In this document: one piece after another, positions 33,836 to 45,400 of the stretch
Position numbering within the stretch: position 1 is the first letter of the stretch
Layout of the letters: the number at the start of each line of letters is the position of its first letter
DNA from: Tyto alba
Lineage: Eukaryota; Chordata; Aves; Strigiformes; Tytonidae
Length of the DNA: 64,000 bases
NCBI RefSeq assembly: GCF_018691265.1
Contig: NW_024881282.1
Span: 49,979,122-50,043,121 of the forward strand
Direction: 5' to 3'
Made by a program: the position numbers and the translations under genes
The notes under the pieces: generated by a model
The model's input: only the letters and a program-made list of their open reading frames with translations
Database searches by the model: none
What the model was told of the DNA's origin: nothing

Positions 33836-35292
33836 GACAAGCAAAATCACCAAATACTTACAAAAACATGGTATCCAACAAAATTCAACCTTCCCAGAGG
33901 ACTGGGATTGTAATAACTGGCATAACTGGGAATAAGTAGAAAAACAGTTAGCTGCTGCTAGAAGTTCAGCTGAAGATGGAAGAGATAAAGGATTAATTTA
34001 TAAATTGTTGGGAATGTGTCTAGAAGTTACTTATCAGGAGAGAGGAAAATGTGCCCTTAAAATGCAGGACTTGCAGGATGAAATTGAAGGATGCAAATCT
34101 ACTGTGCTGCTGTTATCAATTAAAATAGAACTGCAAAAACAACTTAAGGAATCTCAATCAAGAAAACAAGAAAAACTGGGAGAACACATTGAAATGATGT
34201 TAATGGAATCTCCAAAGCCTGCCAAAATAGTTCAAATTCAAAAATTGGTTATGTTTCATGAAGACTGGAATGGTAATATTTGAGGTGATTGAAATAATAT
34301 TATCTTTGCTCAGACAAAGATAAATCTTTCCATCTGCCTGAGTCCTCCCCACTTGCAATCAGACTGATTATGAAAACAGAAGAAACTGTGGAACCTGGGG
34401 GTGGTTCAGGAAATCACACTAGTAAAACAATCCCATTTGATCTGATTCGGATGGCCAATTTACAAAATTGTTATGGCCATAAGCCTGGAGAAACTGGAAC
34501 TGAGTACTTATGGAGAGCGTCTCTAAGTGGAGGAGATAGAATTTTGCTAAACGGTGATGAAGCCAATGGGTATTGGGGTCCTGGTGTCTCCTTAAATGCT
34601 GGTCCAAACCCCCCATATGAATCCCACTCACTAACAAGCAGAGAGGCATATTGGGCTGGTGGCACTGATAACTTAGAGAGAGGAGAACCTTTATTAATAT
34701 TTATAAAATCTCCAAACAAGCTCTCCATAGCTTTTACAAAGGCTGCCTATATTCAAGCCATGCATGAACAGGATCCCACTGATGTTCCTGTCTCAACACC
34801 TCTATCTCGTACTATACTTAAACCATTGATAAAAGGAGGCCCTGCTGCACTCAAACCTTTTCTCATTGCAAAACTAGATGAAATCCAGAGGGACTTAAAT
34901 CATAATGAATTAATAAACTTAAAGCAAGTCTTTAAAGATAAAGAGGAAGAAGAACTAGCACAGAGGGAGGTTAATGGGCAGTGTTAATGCATGAAGTTAT
35001 AAATCAAGCGCAAGAAATAGGATGGAGTGAAATTCCCACTGAAACGAAAAATACAGGTCATGCTGCTAAGCAAGTCAAACAATCACATCAGAACAGCTTC
35101 CAAAAACCAAAATCTTCTGACCAACAACTAAAGGGCCAGGAGTGGAGGAAAGAGGTACGGAAGCAAGCGTTGGTACTAGGAGTTCCTAGAGCCATGGTTC
35201 AGAGGCAGCCTACTGGCTTTATTCTGAGTCTGATTCAAGTGTTTCAGAAACGTGACACTCCTGTAGTCACTGACTTCCAGAGAAAAAGATAA
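33834..35292 (+). pseudogene. gag: ERVL gag remnant
   Basis: Remnant of the structural polyprotein gene (matrix/capsid) of the endogenous provirus. An ATG at 33834, overlapping the primer-binding site, opens a frame broken by TAA at 33933-33935. It then continues in the same frame to 34283 with a lysine/glutamine-rich, coiled-coil-like stretch. A second block (34370-34987) is in a different frame and carries the capsid-like part (TEYLWRASLSGGDRIL). A third block (34981-35292) is in yet another frame and leads towards protease. No CCHC zinc knuckle is visible. At least two frameshifts and several stops make it non-functional. Confidence 0.8.
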
Positions 35293-35592
35293 CCATTTCC
35301 TTCCTCATGGGGATCAATTACCAGACACAAAACCAAAAAAATAAGAGCATCTGGAGAGCAATTGGGCCTGCCTGTCCAGAAATTAGAAGCTTATCAATGG
35401 CTAAATGAAAGTGGCCCTTATATTTTAATTCCAGTTGGTCCTCAACAACAATTAACAAAATTTCTAATTGATACTGGAGCACAAATTTCAGTAGTTGCAC
35501 AACAGGATGCCAACAAGCTAGATATACAACCTGGACAGCAAAATGTTAAAATTACTGGAGTTATGGGAACTGGTGTTGTGTGCCAACTGTAA
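35293..35592 (+). pseudogene. pro: ERVL protease remnant
   Basis: Remnant of the retroviral aspartic protease, in the same frame as the end of gag but separated from it by a stop at 35290-35292. The catalytic DTG motif is at 35470-35478 within LIDTGAQISVV, and a downstream glycine-rich flap-like region (ITGVMGTG) follows. The frame ends at a TAA at 35590-35592. Remnants then continue in another frame towards RT. Confidence 0.8.
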
Positions 35593-35809
35593 AAGTTAAT
35601 TTATGATTCTCTAGCGAAAATCATGTGGTGATTAAAGATCACCATGAAAATATCCTAGGTTTTAATGCTTTAAATAACCAAACTTGGCATCTGTCAGATG
35701 GCAGTTTATGGTTTTTTGGTTCAAATACCAACCCTAATCCTAATAGAAATTGACAAACTGCCACAATACATGTTCTCCATGCAGTCCCAGTACTTTCCAA
35801 ATCAAAAAT

Positions 35810-37566
35810 CACTAATGTCCCAAAATATCCAATTTCTGCTGTGGCATAGACTAGAATTTCTGAAATCATCACATATTTAGAAAAACAACAAGCTATTTCC
35901 AGAACTCACTCCCCTTATTCTCTGGTTTGTCCAGTCTGTAAACTGAATGGGAGATAGGGTTTAACGATTGATTATCGTCAATACAGCCCCATTGACGGCT
36001 GTAGTCCCCAATATTGTAACTTTAACAGCTACATTACAATCCACTGCACACCTCTGGGTGCAGTGCTAGATGTGAAGAATATGTTCTGGTCCCCTTGCAG
36101 GAGGAAGATAAATTTGCTTTTACGTGTGAGGGTATCCAATATACCTTTAAGACACTCCCACAGAGATATAAACACTCACCCACAATTGCTCATACTGCGC
36201 TTGCTGAACTCTTATAAGCAATTTCACTCCCTGAAGAGGTAAAACTATATCAGTATATAGATGATATTCTAATTGGAGGAACCTCCCCTGAAAAGGTGGA
36301 AGAAGCAGCAGCAACAATTTGGCAAATATTACATGAAGCAAAAATTGAAATTCCACCTGAGAAATGGCAGGGACCAAGCAAAGAAGTGAAATTTCTGGGC
36401 ACTTGGTGGATTACTGGAAGCAGAGCAGTCCCACTGGATACTTTAGATAAAACAGAACAATCACAGCTGCCCCAGTCTAAAAAATAATTACAACAGCTAA
36501 TAGATACTTTAGGGTATTGGAGAAAACACGTACCTGGATTTTTCATCACTGCCCATCCACTATATGCACTTCTACAAAAAAGAAAACCATGGAAATGGGA
36601 TTCAGAACATGAAGAGGCACTCAAAACCCTAATGCAGGAATTAAAAACATATCAATCCCTAGGACCTGTCCATCCACGTGACCCTATTATAGTACAATGG
36701 GGTTTCACAGAACATGGTACTTACTGTGAGCTATTTCAAACTGGTCCTGACAGACTGAAGAGATCTTTACTATTCAGCCTGACTGCATTTAAAGAAACAG
36801 AGCAGAGGTATTCTGAGTGGGAAAAAGGTCTCTTGTCTTTAGTGCATGTAATTAAACATGATCAAAAATTACACCAAGAACAAGCCGTTCAGAATAGAGG
36901 TCCATGCAATTCATTAGACTCAATTCTAAAAGGAACTACTCTTCCAGAAGGAATTGCACAAAAATCTACAATCAGGAAATGGTATGCCTATCTAGTGGGA
37001 GTAGCAGATGAAATGCAATTTACTGCAGGACACACAGAAGTTTCTAAATCACAAATGCCTATTAATACGGACCCACTAGCATTACAACAACCATTTAAAC
37101 CTTCACCAATTTTAAATGCAACCCCCTTCGCAGAAGATACTACAACTGAAGACATTTGGTTTATAGATGCCTCAGCAAAGAGAGTAGATGGTAAATGGCA
37201 ATATAAAGTTGTCACATTAGAAATCAAAATTGGAAAACAAGTCATCGAAGAGGGGAAAGGCAGCACTCATGTAGAATAATCAAAAGCAGTTGTTTTAGCA
37301 GCACAAAATGAAGCAAAAAATCATAGATGTGGATTCTTATGTTGTTTGGGGAGGTGCCACACCATGGCTTTGTCAATGGCGAGCCCTAAACTGGGAAATA
37401 AATACATCCCAAATCTGGGGAACCAAAAACTGGCAATTACTGTTAAATATAGCCAGAAAAACACCATTCCCAAATAGGATAGCTGAAAGCTCATGCTAGT
37501 GACAACAAACCAGCCACAAATTGGAACGAGAAGGTAGATGAATTAACAAAAAATTGGAAAATAAAA
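35810..37566 (+). pseudogene. pol: ERVL reverse transcriptase / RNase H remnant
   Basis: Degraded RT and RNase H domains. The fingers region (LTIDYRQYSPIDG) is near 35955-36000 and is followed by frameshifts. The catalytic box YIDD lies at 36253-36264, with in-frame stops on both sides (for example TAA at 36214-36216 and 36486-36488). The block QGPSKEVKFLG after the YIDD box resembles ERVL elements. The connection domain runs to about 37090. RNase H retains the first catalytic Asp in FIDAS (37166-37168), then hits a stop at 37277-37279 and shifts frame. Non-functional. Confidence 0.88.
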
Positions 37567-38441
37567 GTGGAAAATTCTTTAAAACCCCAATGGTATCAAT
37601 TAGGAGAATGGTTACATCAAAAATTAGGCCACACGGGTCGAGAAGCACTTTCTTTTACAGCTCAAAGCCGAGGCTGGACTCTCAATAGAAACACATGTGA
37701 AATCATTCTTACCAAATGCCCCCAGCATAAATTAAAATTACAAACAGATCACCTGCTAAAGCTCCACCTTTGCACAATAGCAAATGAAAAACTTTATGTT
37801 CTACGTGGGAAATTGATAATATTGGTCTTTATTATATATTAGTATTATATTTAAAATCTTCTGCTGGGTACAAATATGTACTAACAGGTGTAGAAATAAT
37901 ATCTGAACTCCTTACAACCACCAAATGCCAAAAGGCTGAGGGACAAAATACCATCCAAAGCCTTTCCTCATGGTTCTCAATTTTACCTATTCCTGACTCC
38001 ATCCAAAGTGATAATGGCTCACATTTTACTAGAAAAGTACAAGGATGGGCGAAACAAGAAGGAATAAAATGGGTATTTCACACACCTTATTATCCACAGT
38101 CTAATGGTATAGTCAAATGACCCAATGGACTGTTGAAAAAATATCTTAAACTGCATGAAGGGCAATGGGACAACTGTCTTTCTGAAACTTTACAGCAACT
38201 AAATAATTGGTACGATCCCTATGGAATTCCAGTTGCTCGAGCCTTTCTAACACCTCCTCTAGAGAAATCCCTAAACAATGGACATACCTGGTCTTCAGTG
38301 AACCCAGGACAGACAGCGATGGCAAAAATGCCATCTGTGGAAACAATACCAGTCATCCTAATTAAACCATTAGGATTTCTAGCATGGAATGTTATCAACA
38401 ATGATGAAATAGAACACAGAATCAGTAGCAGATGGATTTAG
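37567..38441 (+). pseudogene. pol: ERVL integrase remnant with lost catalytic glutamate
   Basis: The N-terminal HHCC zinc-binding pattern (LHQKLGHTG ... C ... C) is near 37610-37730. The catalytic core keeps its first Asp (GAT at 37815-37817) and second Asp (GAT at 38010-38012, in QSDNGSHF). At the place of the third acidic residue the codon is AAA (Lys, 38115-38117), and the next codon is a stop (TGA, 38118-38120). The spacing is one residue shorter than usual. A frameshift separates the zinc finger from the core, and the C-terminal part runs to a stop at 38439-38441. Clearly inactive. Confidence 0.88.
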
Positions 38442-38681
38442 CCTGTATCATAAAATGGGTAACCTGTTTGGCCTTCCCCACCAAGACTGTTCTTTCTTTT
38501 TCTCCTTAATGTAAATAATGAACACCACTGATGACATTGTGAAAATAAACAATACCACTAATAGAACTGTGGAAACAGTCCTTATCTTGAACGTCTCCAT
38601 CTTCAAAGCACTGTGCCTACTGCTCCCTCTGTGTTGATCTGCTGGGATATCTATCAATGGCAATGACAACAACAGCTGTAA

Positions 38682-41163
38682 GTCCCCTCCCTACTCTGTC
38701 TTTTCTTGCTCATTGGAGTAAGTATAGCCCAAGCACAAGATCCCTGGGACCATGCACTACTAAGATACACTGGAATCACTGGAACACCACATGACAAGGC
38801 AGACCTAAAACTTTCTCCTTTAGTTTTACATGGGAAGGAAGTATTCTGAAAAGACGAATGGGGCTAAGGTGACTCTCAACAAATGGCTCAAGTCCAAGTC
38901 ATGCCTGGAGAGAAAATACAAATTGGGTGCTGGACAATCAATGGATCTACTTACCATAGGCCAACTGAAATTAAAATATACTAACTTTTCCAGACCAAAA
39001 AGCAATAGTGATTGTTATAAAATAACAGACCCAAATTTTGATCGTTTGTATAATTTTACCTTTCCCAAATAATATAATTGCATTTTGCATTTGAGGCTAT
39101 AAAAACACTAACCTACTATCTGATTTTACAATTGACACACAAAAAATATGGAACTCATGCACATCAAGATGGCCATGGATCCATGCTCATATAGGTTATA
39201 ATGGATACGCACTCAATATTTATTGTGTCAAATCTATAGATTTGTCTGTATTAGCATTATGCAATAACTTTTCCTTCCATAAACAAAAATGGATTATAAA
39301 AGATGAAGATAAGGGTTGGCAAATTTCTTCTCTAAAAGGGATGATTGAAGACACTGTTTCAAAAGGATGTCAAATTGAAAACCACACAGAGTGTGAAACA
39401 GCTTTACATATTACTGTGTAACACACTGGGAATGAACCCAAACATGATTTTGATCATATACGTGCTTGTCCTTATGGACACGGATGTTGGTATACCTTTA
39501 TCATATTCTGCTCATCACTGACAATGTGTTTTGAGGCTGACCTCAAATTCCATTCCAGCTTGGCTCTCCAGTTCAAAATGGAAATTCAACGGCTATTTTT
39601 ACTAACTCAATCTCCTATTAAACCGTCTCCTCACATTTATAACACAGGCCTTTAGATAATTAGAAATATAGAACAACAGTGAATTCTCTTTAACCCTAGT
39701 TCGTCTCTAAAAAGGGTAGAGCTAGTGCTGCACATTAATGTATCAGCAATTAAATCAGATTGTTCTGCCTTTTTGGGAGTTGCTCACACTAGTTGGTTAG
39801 TGTGGTTACATGGACAATCTTTAAAACAATCATGATATATACAGCAGGACACCATCAGGTTATTTGGAACAGGATTAGGAGTACTAAATAGCATAGACAT
39901 TGAAATCCCAATGAACAAATTAACTGCTACTACCAATGAAGTAACCAAATTAAAATGCCCAGTAAAATCATCTTTATAGGCCTTAGGAGCAAGTCAGTGG
40001 CTCCTATCAGACTTTTTGCCTCATTGGGAATAAATTGAAGAAAATGATCATCAATTAATTGTAAAAGCCCTCAGAACAAATCAAAGTAATACATCATTTG
40101 CCTTGAGTTGCGTCAAAGCACAATGGTAGACACAGTCTATAGTAGGAGCCGTTACTAGAGAAGGAGGAACTTTACCCACTGAAATTTGTAAATTAACTTG
40201 GCACAAAGCCTCAAAATTTGGAAGGGAATTTCAATCATGGTAGCAATTAATCAATTTCATGTATCACACAGAATGTGACAAGATTGTTGCCTTTGTCCTC
40301 ACCATATGCAATGCTTCAGTATACAATATATGTCTAACCACTGCATTAGGTCTGAATCACAATGGAACCATACTCTATCTGTTAAAGCATGGAGTGTGAG
40401 CCCATTAAAAGGAGGGTGACAAAAAAATGATGTAAATGCATTCATTGTACAAGAACAACAAGCTTTCATTTGTGAGAGTAATACTCTTGAAGCTCAAGAC
40501 ATCTGTTTGGACACAGAACAGAACATTTGCCACTTTGAAATCCACCCAAACAAGGTTCCCAAAACCATAGTGACATATGTTGGAAAAGGCTGTGTCTGCA
40601 TGCGAATATTATGTGAATCCTTATTAATAGATAACTCTGTTTAGAACATAACCAATAAATTCAATCTATGTGTATATAATTTCTCTCTGATTATTGGTTG
40701 TGATTTTAATTTCTCTGTACCAACAACTATTCACGATGATTTATCTTCTGATTACATGCTATAGTATGAGCTACAACCTACACCTATCAGAATGAATCTA
40801 ACTGTAATCAAACAACTCCACAACCCTGTTTCTATCAACCTTCTACAACAAGCACAAGAAACTGGACAAAATACTTTTATCAAGGTCCAGCATAACATCA
40901 AAGAAATACACCAAGTGTCAAAAAGGGTCAGAAAGGATCGAGGACATTGATGGTGGGAAGTCCTGTTTGGATGGTTTCCAACAACAACCGGAACACTGAA
41001 CCTGATGTTACATCTCATCATAGTTTTAGTAACTGCTGCTATACTATGCTTGTTGTTAATCATTGCTTTCTACATTAGAGTTTGGAGGATGGCTAAACAA
41101 GTTACACTAATGCAAAAATTTCCCCGCATATATTTTCCTTCACATGCATACTGTTATTTTTAA
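38682..41163 (+). pseudogene. env: Envelope-like remnant of the ERVL provirus
   Basis: The space between integrase and the 3' LTR (about 2.5 kb) holds a much-broken envelope-like gene. A hydrophobic, signal-peptide-like start (PSLLCLFLLIGVSIAQAQ) lies at about 38682-38735 but has no in-frame Met. A long frame (about 39120-40400) has many Cys codons and N-glycosylation sequons (for example NFS, NHT, NQS, NCT-type sites) and repeated stops. Near the end a 21-residue hydrophobic segment (41014-41076) is followed by a short basic tail and a stop at 41161-41163, the layout of a fusion-type transmembrane subunit. No standard CX6CC motif was identified. The assignment rests on architecture and general resemblance, not on a search. 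Confidence 0.65.
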
Positions 41164-41303
41164 ATTACATTTAATGAAACATTGGTCAATTAGTAGAAGC
41201 TAACCAAACACAGAATTTCCCTCAAATTATAATTGGATTATGGTATTATTGGTTTATAGGCATAAAGGCTGCCACTCTATGGATGAGATAAATTGGGATG
41301 GAT

Positions 41304-42489
41304 TGTGGTGGTGCAACCCCACCTATCTCTTGAGCCACTCAGTACTTAGTGCGATTTTCCCCCTGACCCAGGTCACGTGCTAACCTAAAATTACTAGGGA
41401 AAGGTAGTAGACCAAGGCATAAAGGCACTCCTGTAACACTCCTAATTCCTACCTCCCCTATCACTTGGAAACGGGCTATACAAATGGATTGGAAAAGGCA
41501 GTAGACCAGAGTGTTGAGGAACCCCATTAGCTCACTTGGTTTCTGCCCTGTCCCCTCCTACCATTTGAGAACAGTGACAAAGGCAGAGGACCAGAGCATT
41601 AGGGCACTCCCTAAGCCCACTTGGTTTCTGCCTCGCCTCTCTTACTGCTTAAGAACAATAAAAACAATCAATACCTCCTGGCGGCCTAGTTCATCCATAC
41701 TTGAGTTGTGGTCCAAAGGGAGTGATACCAGAACTTAAAGATCTAGAAAGTTCTGGGCTTGCACAACTGGCAGAAAGTACCAGAATATTCCATCATCTCA
41801 GTTGGGCTGAAATGGAGAAGTGCCCAATGAAAATCAGTTATCTTGGACCCTATAAATAGCAACCTTAAGTGAGCTCTCCTAGATCACAGAGGGTTGTGAC
41901 CAGCATCTCCTCTCAGTTGGGATGCCTCTCAGGCACAAACTCCTCGAGGTTTGAAGATCGTCTGCCCACAAAGTTGGCAAAACAGCAGGGTGAAGTCAGA
42001 CCTCTTTTCACATCTCAATTATCATCCATTGAAAAATACCAATGCATTGTGAATATTTGCTCCAAACTCAGGAAGAGGGAAATTTTAACTGCACACCAGC
42101 CTCTTCTATCCACCTCTTTGCCTACTTATGTGCTTGAATGCACGCATTGGCCTTCACCAGTGTGGATGTCTATATATTTCACTGGATATCCAAACATTTC
42201 CACGCTGTCTGTGTGTGTAGGTATGTTTTGTGATTTTACATATATACATGTATATATACACTTTGATTTAGAATACCTTGTAGTAAGTGAGTGTGAATCT
42301 TGTCATTCTCAAATCTGTAATTAAGTTTCTATTTTAATCATAAAGTATTTTACCAAATCACCTTGTTAATCATTAAATCAATCAATTGTTCAGTGCTGCT
42401 AAAATTCAACCTTTGCTCTACTTCACACCGGTAATAAATCTTAAATTACTCTTAAATCATAACCATGTGAAATGCTTTCATCTGCGATA
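41304..42489 (+). repeat. 3' LTR of the ERVL provirus
   Basis: 1186 bp, starting TGTGGTGGTGCAACCCC and ending GATA (the terminal CA has decayed to TA). It is followed by the right target duplication GGCTG (42490-42494). A weak polypurine stretch (GGGATGGA) precedes it. The TATA box is at 41851-41859 and the poly(A) signal at 42433-42438. It is uninterrupted and has extra U3 repeats absent from the 5' copy. Confidence 0.93.
41410..41660. repeat. Tandem repeats of about 75-85 bp in U3 of the 3' LTR
   Basis: Three related units share CAC-TTGG-TTTCTGCC-like and AGGCACTCC/GGGCACTCC-like blocks. Each contains a run resembling AGGCAGTAGACCAGAG(T/C)(A/G)TT. The 5' LTR keeps only one to two of these units. 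Such U3 repeats are often enhancer arrays in retroviral LTRs. Here the function is unknown. Confidence 0.7.
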
Positions 42490-42494
42490 GGCTG

Positions 42495-45400
42495 GTATTG
42501 TGTATAACAAACATTTCTGGCCAGCAGTTCATTTTAGGGACATCAGGGGAGAATTCATCTGGATTACTGCTGTAACAGACTTGCTCACTGAGAGGGCCAC
42601 GTCTGTTCCAAATGCCAGCCAATTCCACCAATTTATCAGTGAAATATGTATTTTCTCCTTTTAGGACATCCGATGCTGGGAGTATTTGTGTAGCGCTCTC
42701 TTCCTCTGCCTGCCTTCACAACTCATGGGTCTGCCAGGAGGTCCAGCTTGCACTAATGGAATCCTCTGCAGACCCATGGTCACCTCAATCTTGATGTAAA
42801 GTTCCATGAACCCTGATAAGTCCCCTGTCTACAAGTGAGTGCAAGTTACAGTTACCTACTTACATATTGGCAGGTTATTGCAAGAATTAGTTTGGGCCAA
42901 ACCCTACCAATTTCTTCATAGGGATGACTCCAACTCAGCAGACAGTGAAGTGCAGTTATAGGGTAGGGCAAAAGAGGAAAACTTGCTGGTTTTTAAATGA
43001 AACTCTATGACTATGTGGAGGAACCAGGTCCCCCATGGGAGAAAGGAAGGTGGCAATAAGAGATACAGGTGTCTCATGTGGAACTTACTTGCTTCTCCCA
43101 CCATACAAACTCCTCATCCACAGAGATCCCTACAGATTCTTGAATTTGACCTGTTAACAGGACTTCAATGCATACATACAATAAAAGTGGAATTCAAAAT
43201 TTTGTTTCCTTATTTATTTTGCCTGTGTACTATAACACTGGTATTTCAGGACAGATTTTTTTTTTTCCTGCCAAAAATAGGCATATTTTAATTAAATCCT
43301 ACAGTAAATAATTACATTTGTACTCCAGGGCTGTCAAATATTTAATTTAAAAATTAACCTAAATTAATAGTTATATTTCAATGTATAACTAAAAATAGTT
43401 ATATTTAAAGTGTACTTTTTCTCTTAGCTACAGTTTGTATCTACAGCCATACTGAAAGACATGAATATTTCTCTCTGACACATATTTGGCTGAGAGGGTA
43501 ATATTTTGCTCTAAGTGTTTCCCACTAAACATTGTGACAAAGTTATGTTGATGTTGCATGACAATTTGATGTTTAAACTGAAATTTAAAAACTGCTTGTA
43601 CATGCATATCTTTACGATTCACTAGATCGTGCCATGAAAGCCCCTGTATCTCAGTTAGTATTCTGTTGAATCCACAGCTACCTTATATTTGTAGACATTG
43701 CTATCACCCATTAAACTGGGATGATTGGAGAACTATTTCTGGGCTTTACAGAGATTAACCAGACTTTACTTCCTACTATTGAAAATGCTTCTGCGGCATG
43801 CTGTGCATTGGCAATGGAATAACAGATTGACAGGTGCAAGAAATTGCCATGTCCCCTCAGATGTTCATGGGATTTTTACAAGTAGATGAGCCCCAAGAAA
43901 GCTGCTCGGGTACTGCTGTATTGGAGCACTTACTGCGAGTACCAGGAAACCAAGTAATCTGTGTATACTCAGCTGTGGGAACTCCAAGGGAATGGAACCA
44001 CTGCAACATATCTTAAGGGACAGAGTGTGCAGTTCCCATCCTGCAAACCCAGCTGTGCAGGATAGGGGAAGAGGCAGCAAAGAACTGAGCCACTGCTTTA
44101 TTTCCTCTCCATCCACCCCACCCTATTCAAGCTCATGCTAGTTTAAGGAATGGGAATGAGTTTGGTAGAATCAAAACCTCACTTCTGAACCTAAACCCAT
44201 CTTACACCACCAGATGTTCTGTATTTAACAACACAGTCACGCATTGACTGGAAGAAAGGATTGCTGTGCTGGATGGGCATGCATGGCTAATTTATCTGTG
44301 AAGACAACCTGCCTCACTGAACCCAGCCTTGTCAGAGGTGCACCAAATGAGTCCTTGTACCATCAGTGCACACCACTCCCCTTTGCTTGGTGCACACTTT
44401 GTACCTCTCAGTATGGACATTGAAGTGGAAGAATACAAACAAATAGTCTTCCACTACAGCAAAACTGTCTTTAAATTATTCTAAAAATATGTGTGCTGAA
44501 CATAAACAACATCTGCACATGATGTGTCGCATGGTCAAAATTTTTATTAGTATCTGCTGTGCTGCAGAGAAGTTTTATGCTGAAGGAACCAGTTCTTTTC
44601 TCAAAAAGCTTATGTGCCTCTGAGCTGAGGTTCTGGTCTAAATCAGGATGACCTGTAATACTCCATAGTTAGTTGATTCCCATTAAGCCTGGACTTGCAA
44701 TTTGATTTCTTGCATTCACAGACATGGGCCCCATCAGCCTGCTTAGATCACACATGGCTGAGTGGTCCCTATCTTGATGGTTACCCCTGACCTCCAGCAT
44801 CAGCACCAAAACCTGATTTGAGCACCCAGGAACAGAAGATGGAAGGAAAATCAAGGAAAAGTCCTTCTACTTCCCATCTTTTTCCTGGACCTGAGCAGGG
44901 GTTGGGATCACATGATGTACAAGGAGTGGATGACAGCTGGGTTTATGTACTCTTAGGAGAATCCTTAAGAAGAGATGAATTTTCTTGCTGTCTTCAGCTA
45001 CCTAATACAAGTGTAGAGACAAGGCAGAGACAGACTCTTCCCAAATACAGGATGAGAGACAAGGGCACAAGTTGCAACACAGGAAGTTCCAAATAGAAAT
45101 TAGGAGAAAAAAATTCACTCTGATGGCAGTCAAATATTGGACCAGATTGACTAGAGATGATGTAGCATCTTCATCAACAGAGATACTCAAAATTTGACCA
45201 GACAAGATCCTGAGCAATCTGATTGCAATGGATCTGCTTCAAGCCAGGTCTTGGGTCAGATAACCTCCAGAAGTCCCTTCCTCACTCTGCCATTCTGCAA
45301 TTCCAGAGTTAGCAGTGATTTAGCTGCAGCAAACAGCAGTTTCTTACTGCCTTTCTCTTACTTCAGTTCAGAAGTGAACCTAACCACGGTATGGCACTCT

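Larger units (their letters stand above)
32472..42489 (+). mobile_element. Degraded ERVL-class (class III) endogenous provirus with an envelope-like region
   Basis: A complete but inactive provirus of about 10 kb. The order is LTR, primer-binding site, gag, protease, RT/RNase H, integrase, envelope-like region, LTR. It is flanked by GGATG (32467-32471) and GGCTG (42490-42494), a 5-bp duplication with one mismatch. Pol features match ERVL-type elements: a YIDD box, the QGPS...VKFLG block after it and the tether before RNase H. Every gene carries stops and frameshifts. By eye the paired 3' halves of the LTRs differ at roughly 7% of positions, so the insertion is old. No dUTPase-like domain was seen after integrase. 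The 5' LTR is interrupted by another LTR. Confidence 0.9.

Noticed and set aside
42490..42510. Possible extension of the 3' LTR beyond 42489, since CTGGTATTGT resembles the 5' sequence CTAGTATAGT
   Set aside because: The 5-bp target duplication (GGATG/GGCTG), the CA-like ends and the primer-site position all agree on the boundary at 33814/42489. The similarity is short and likely chance.
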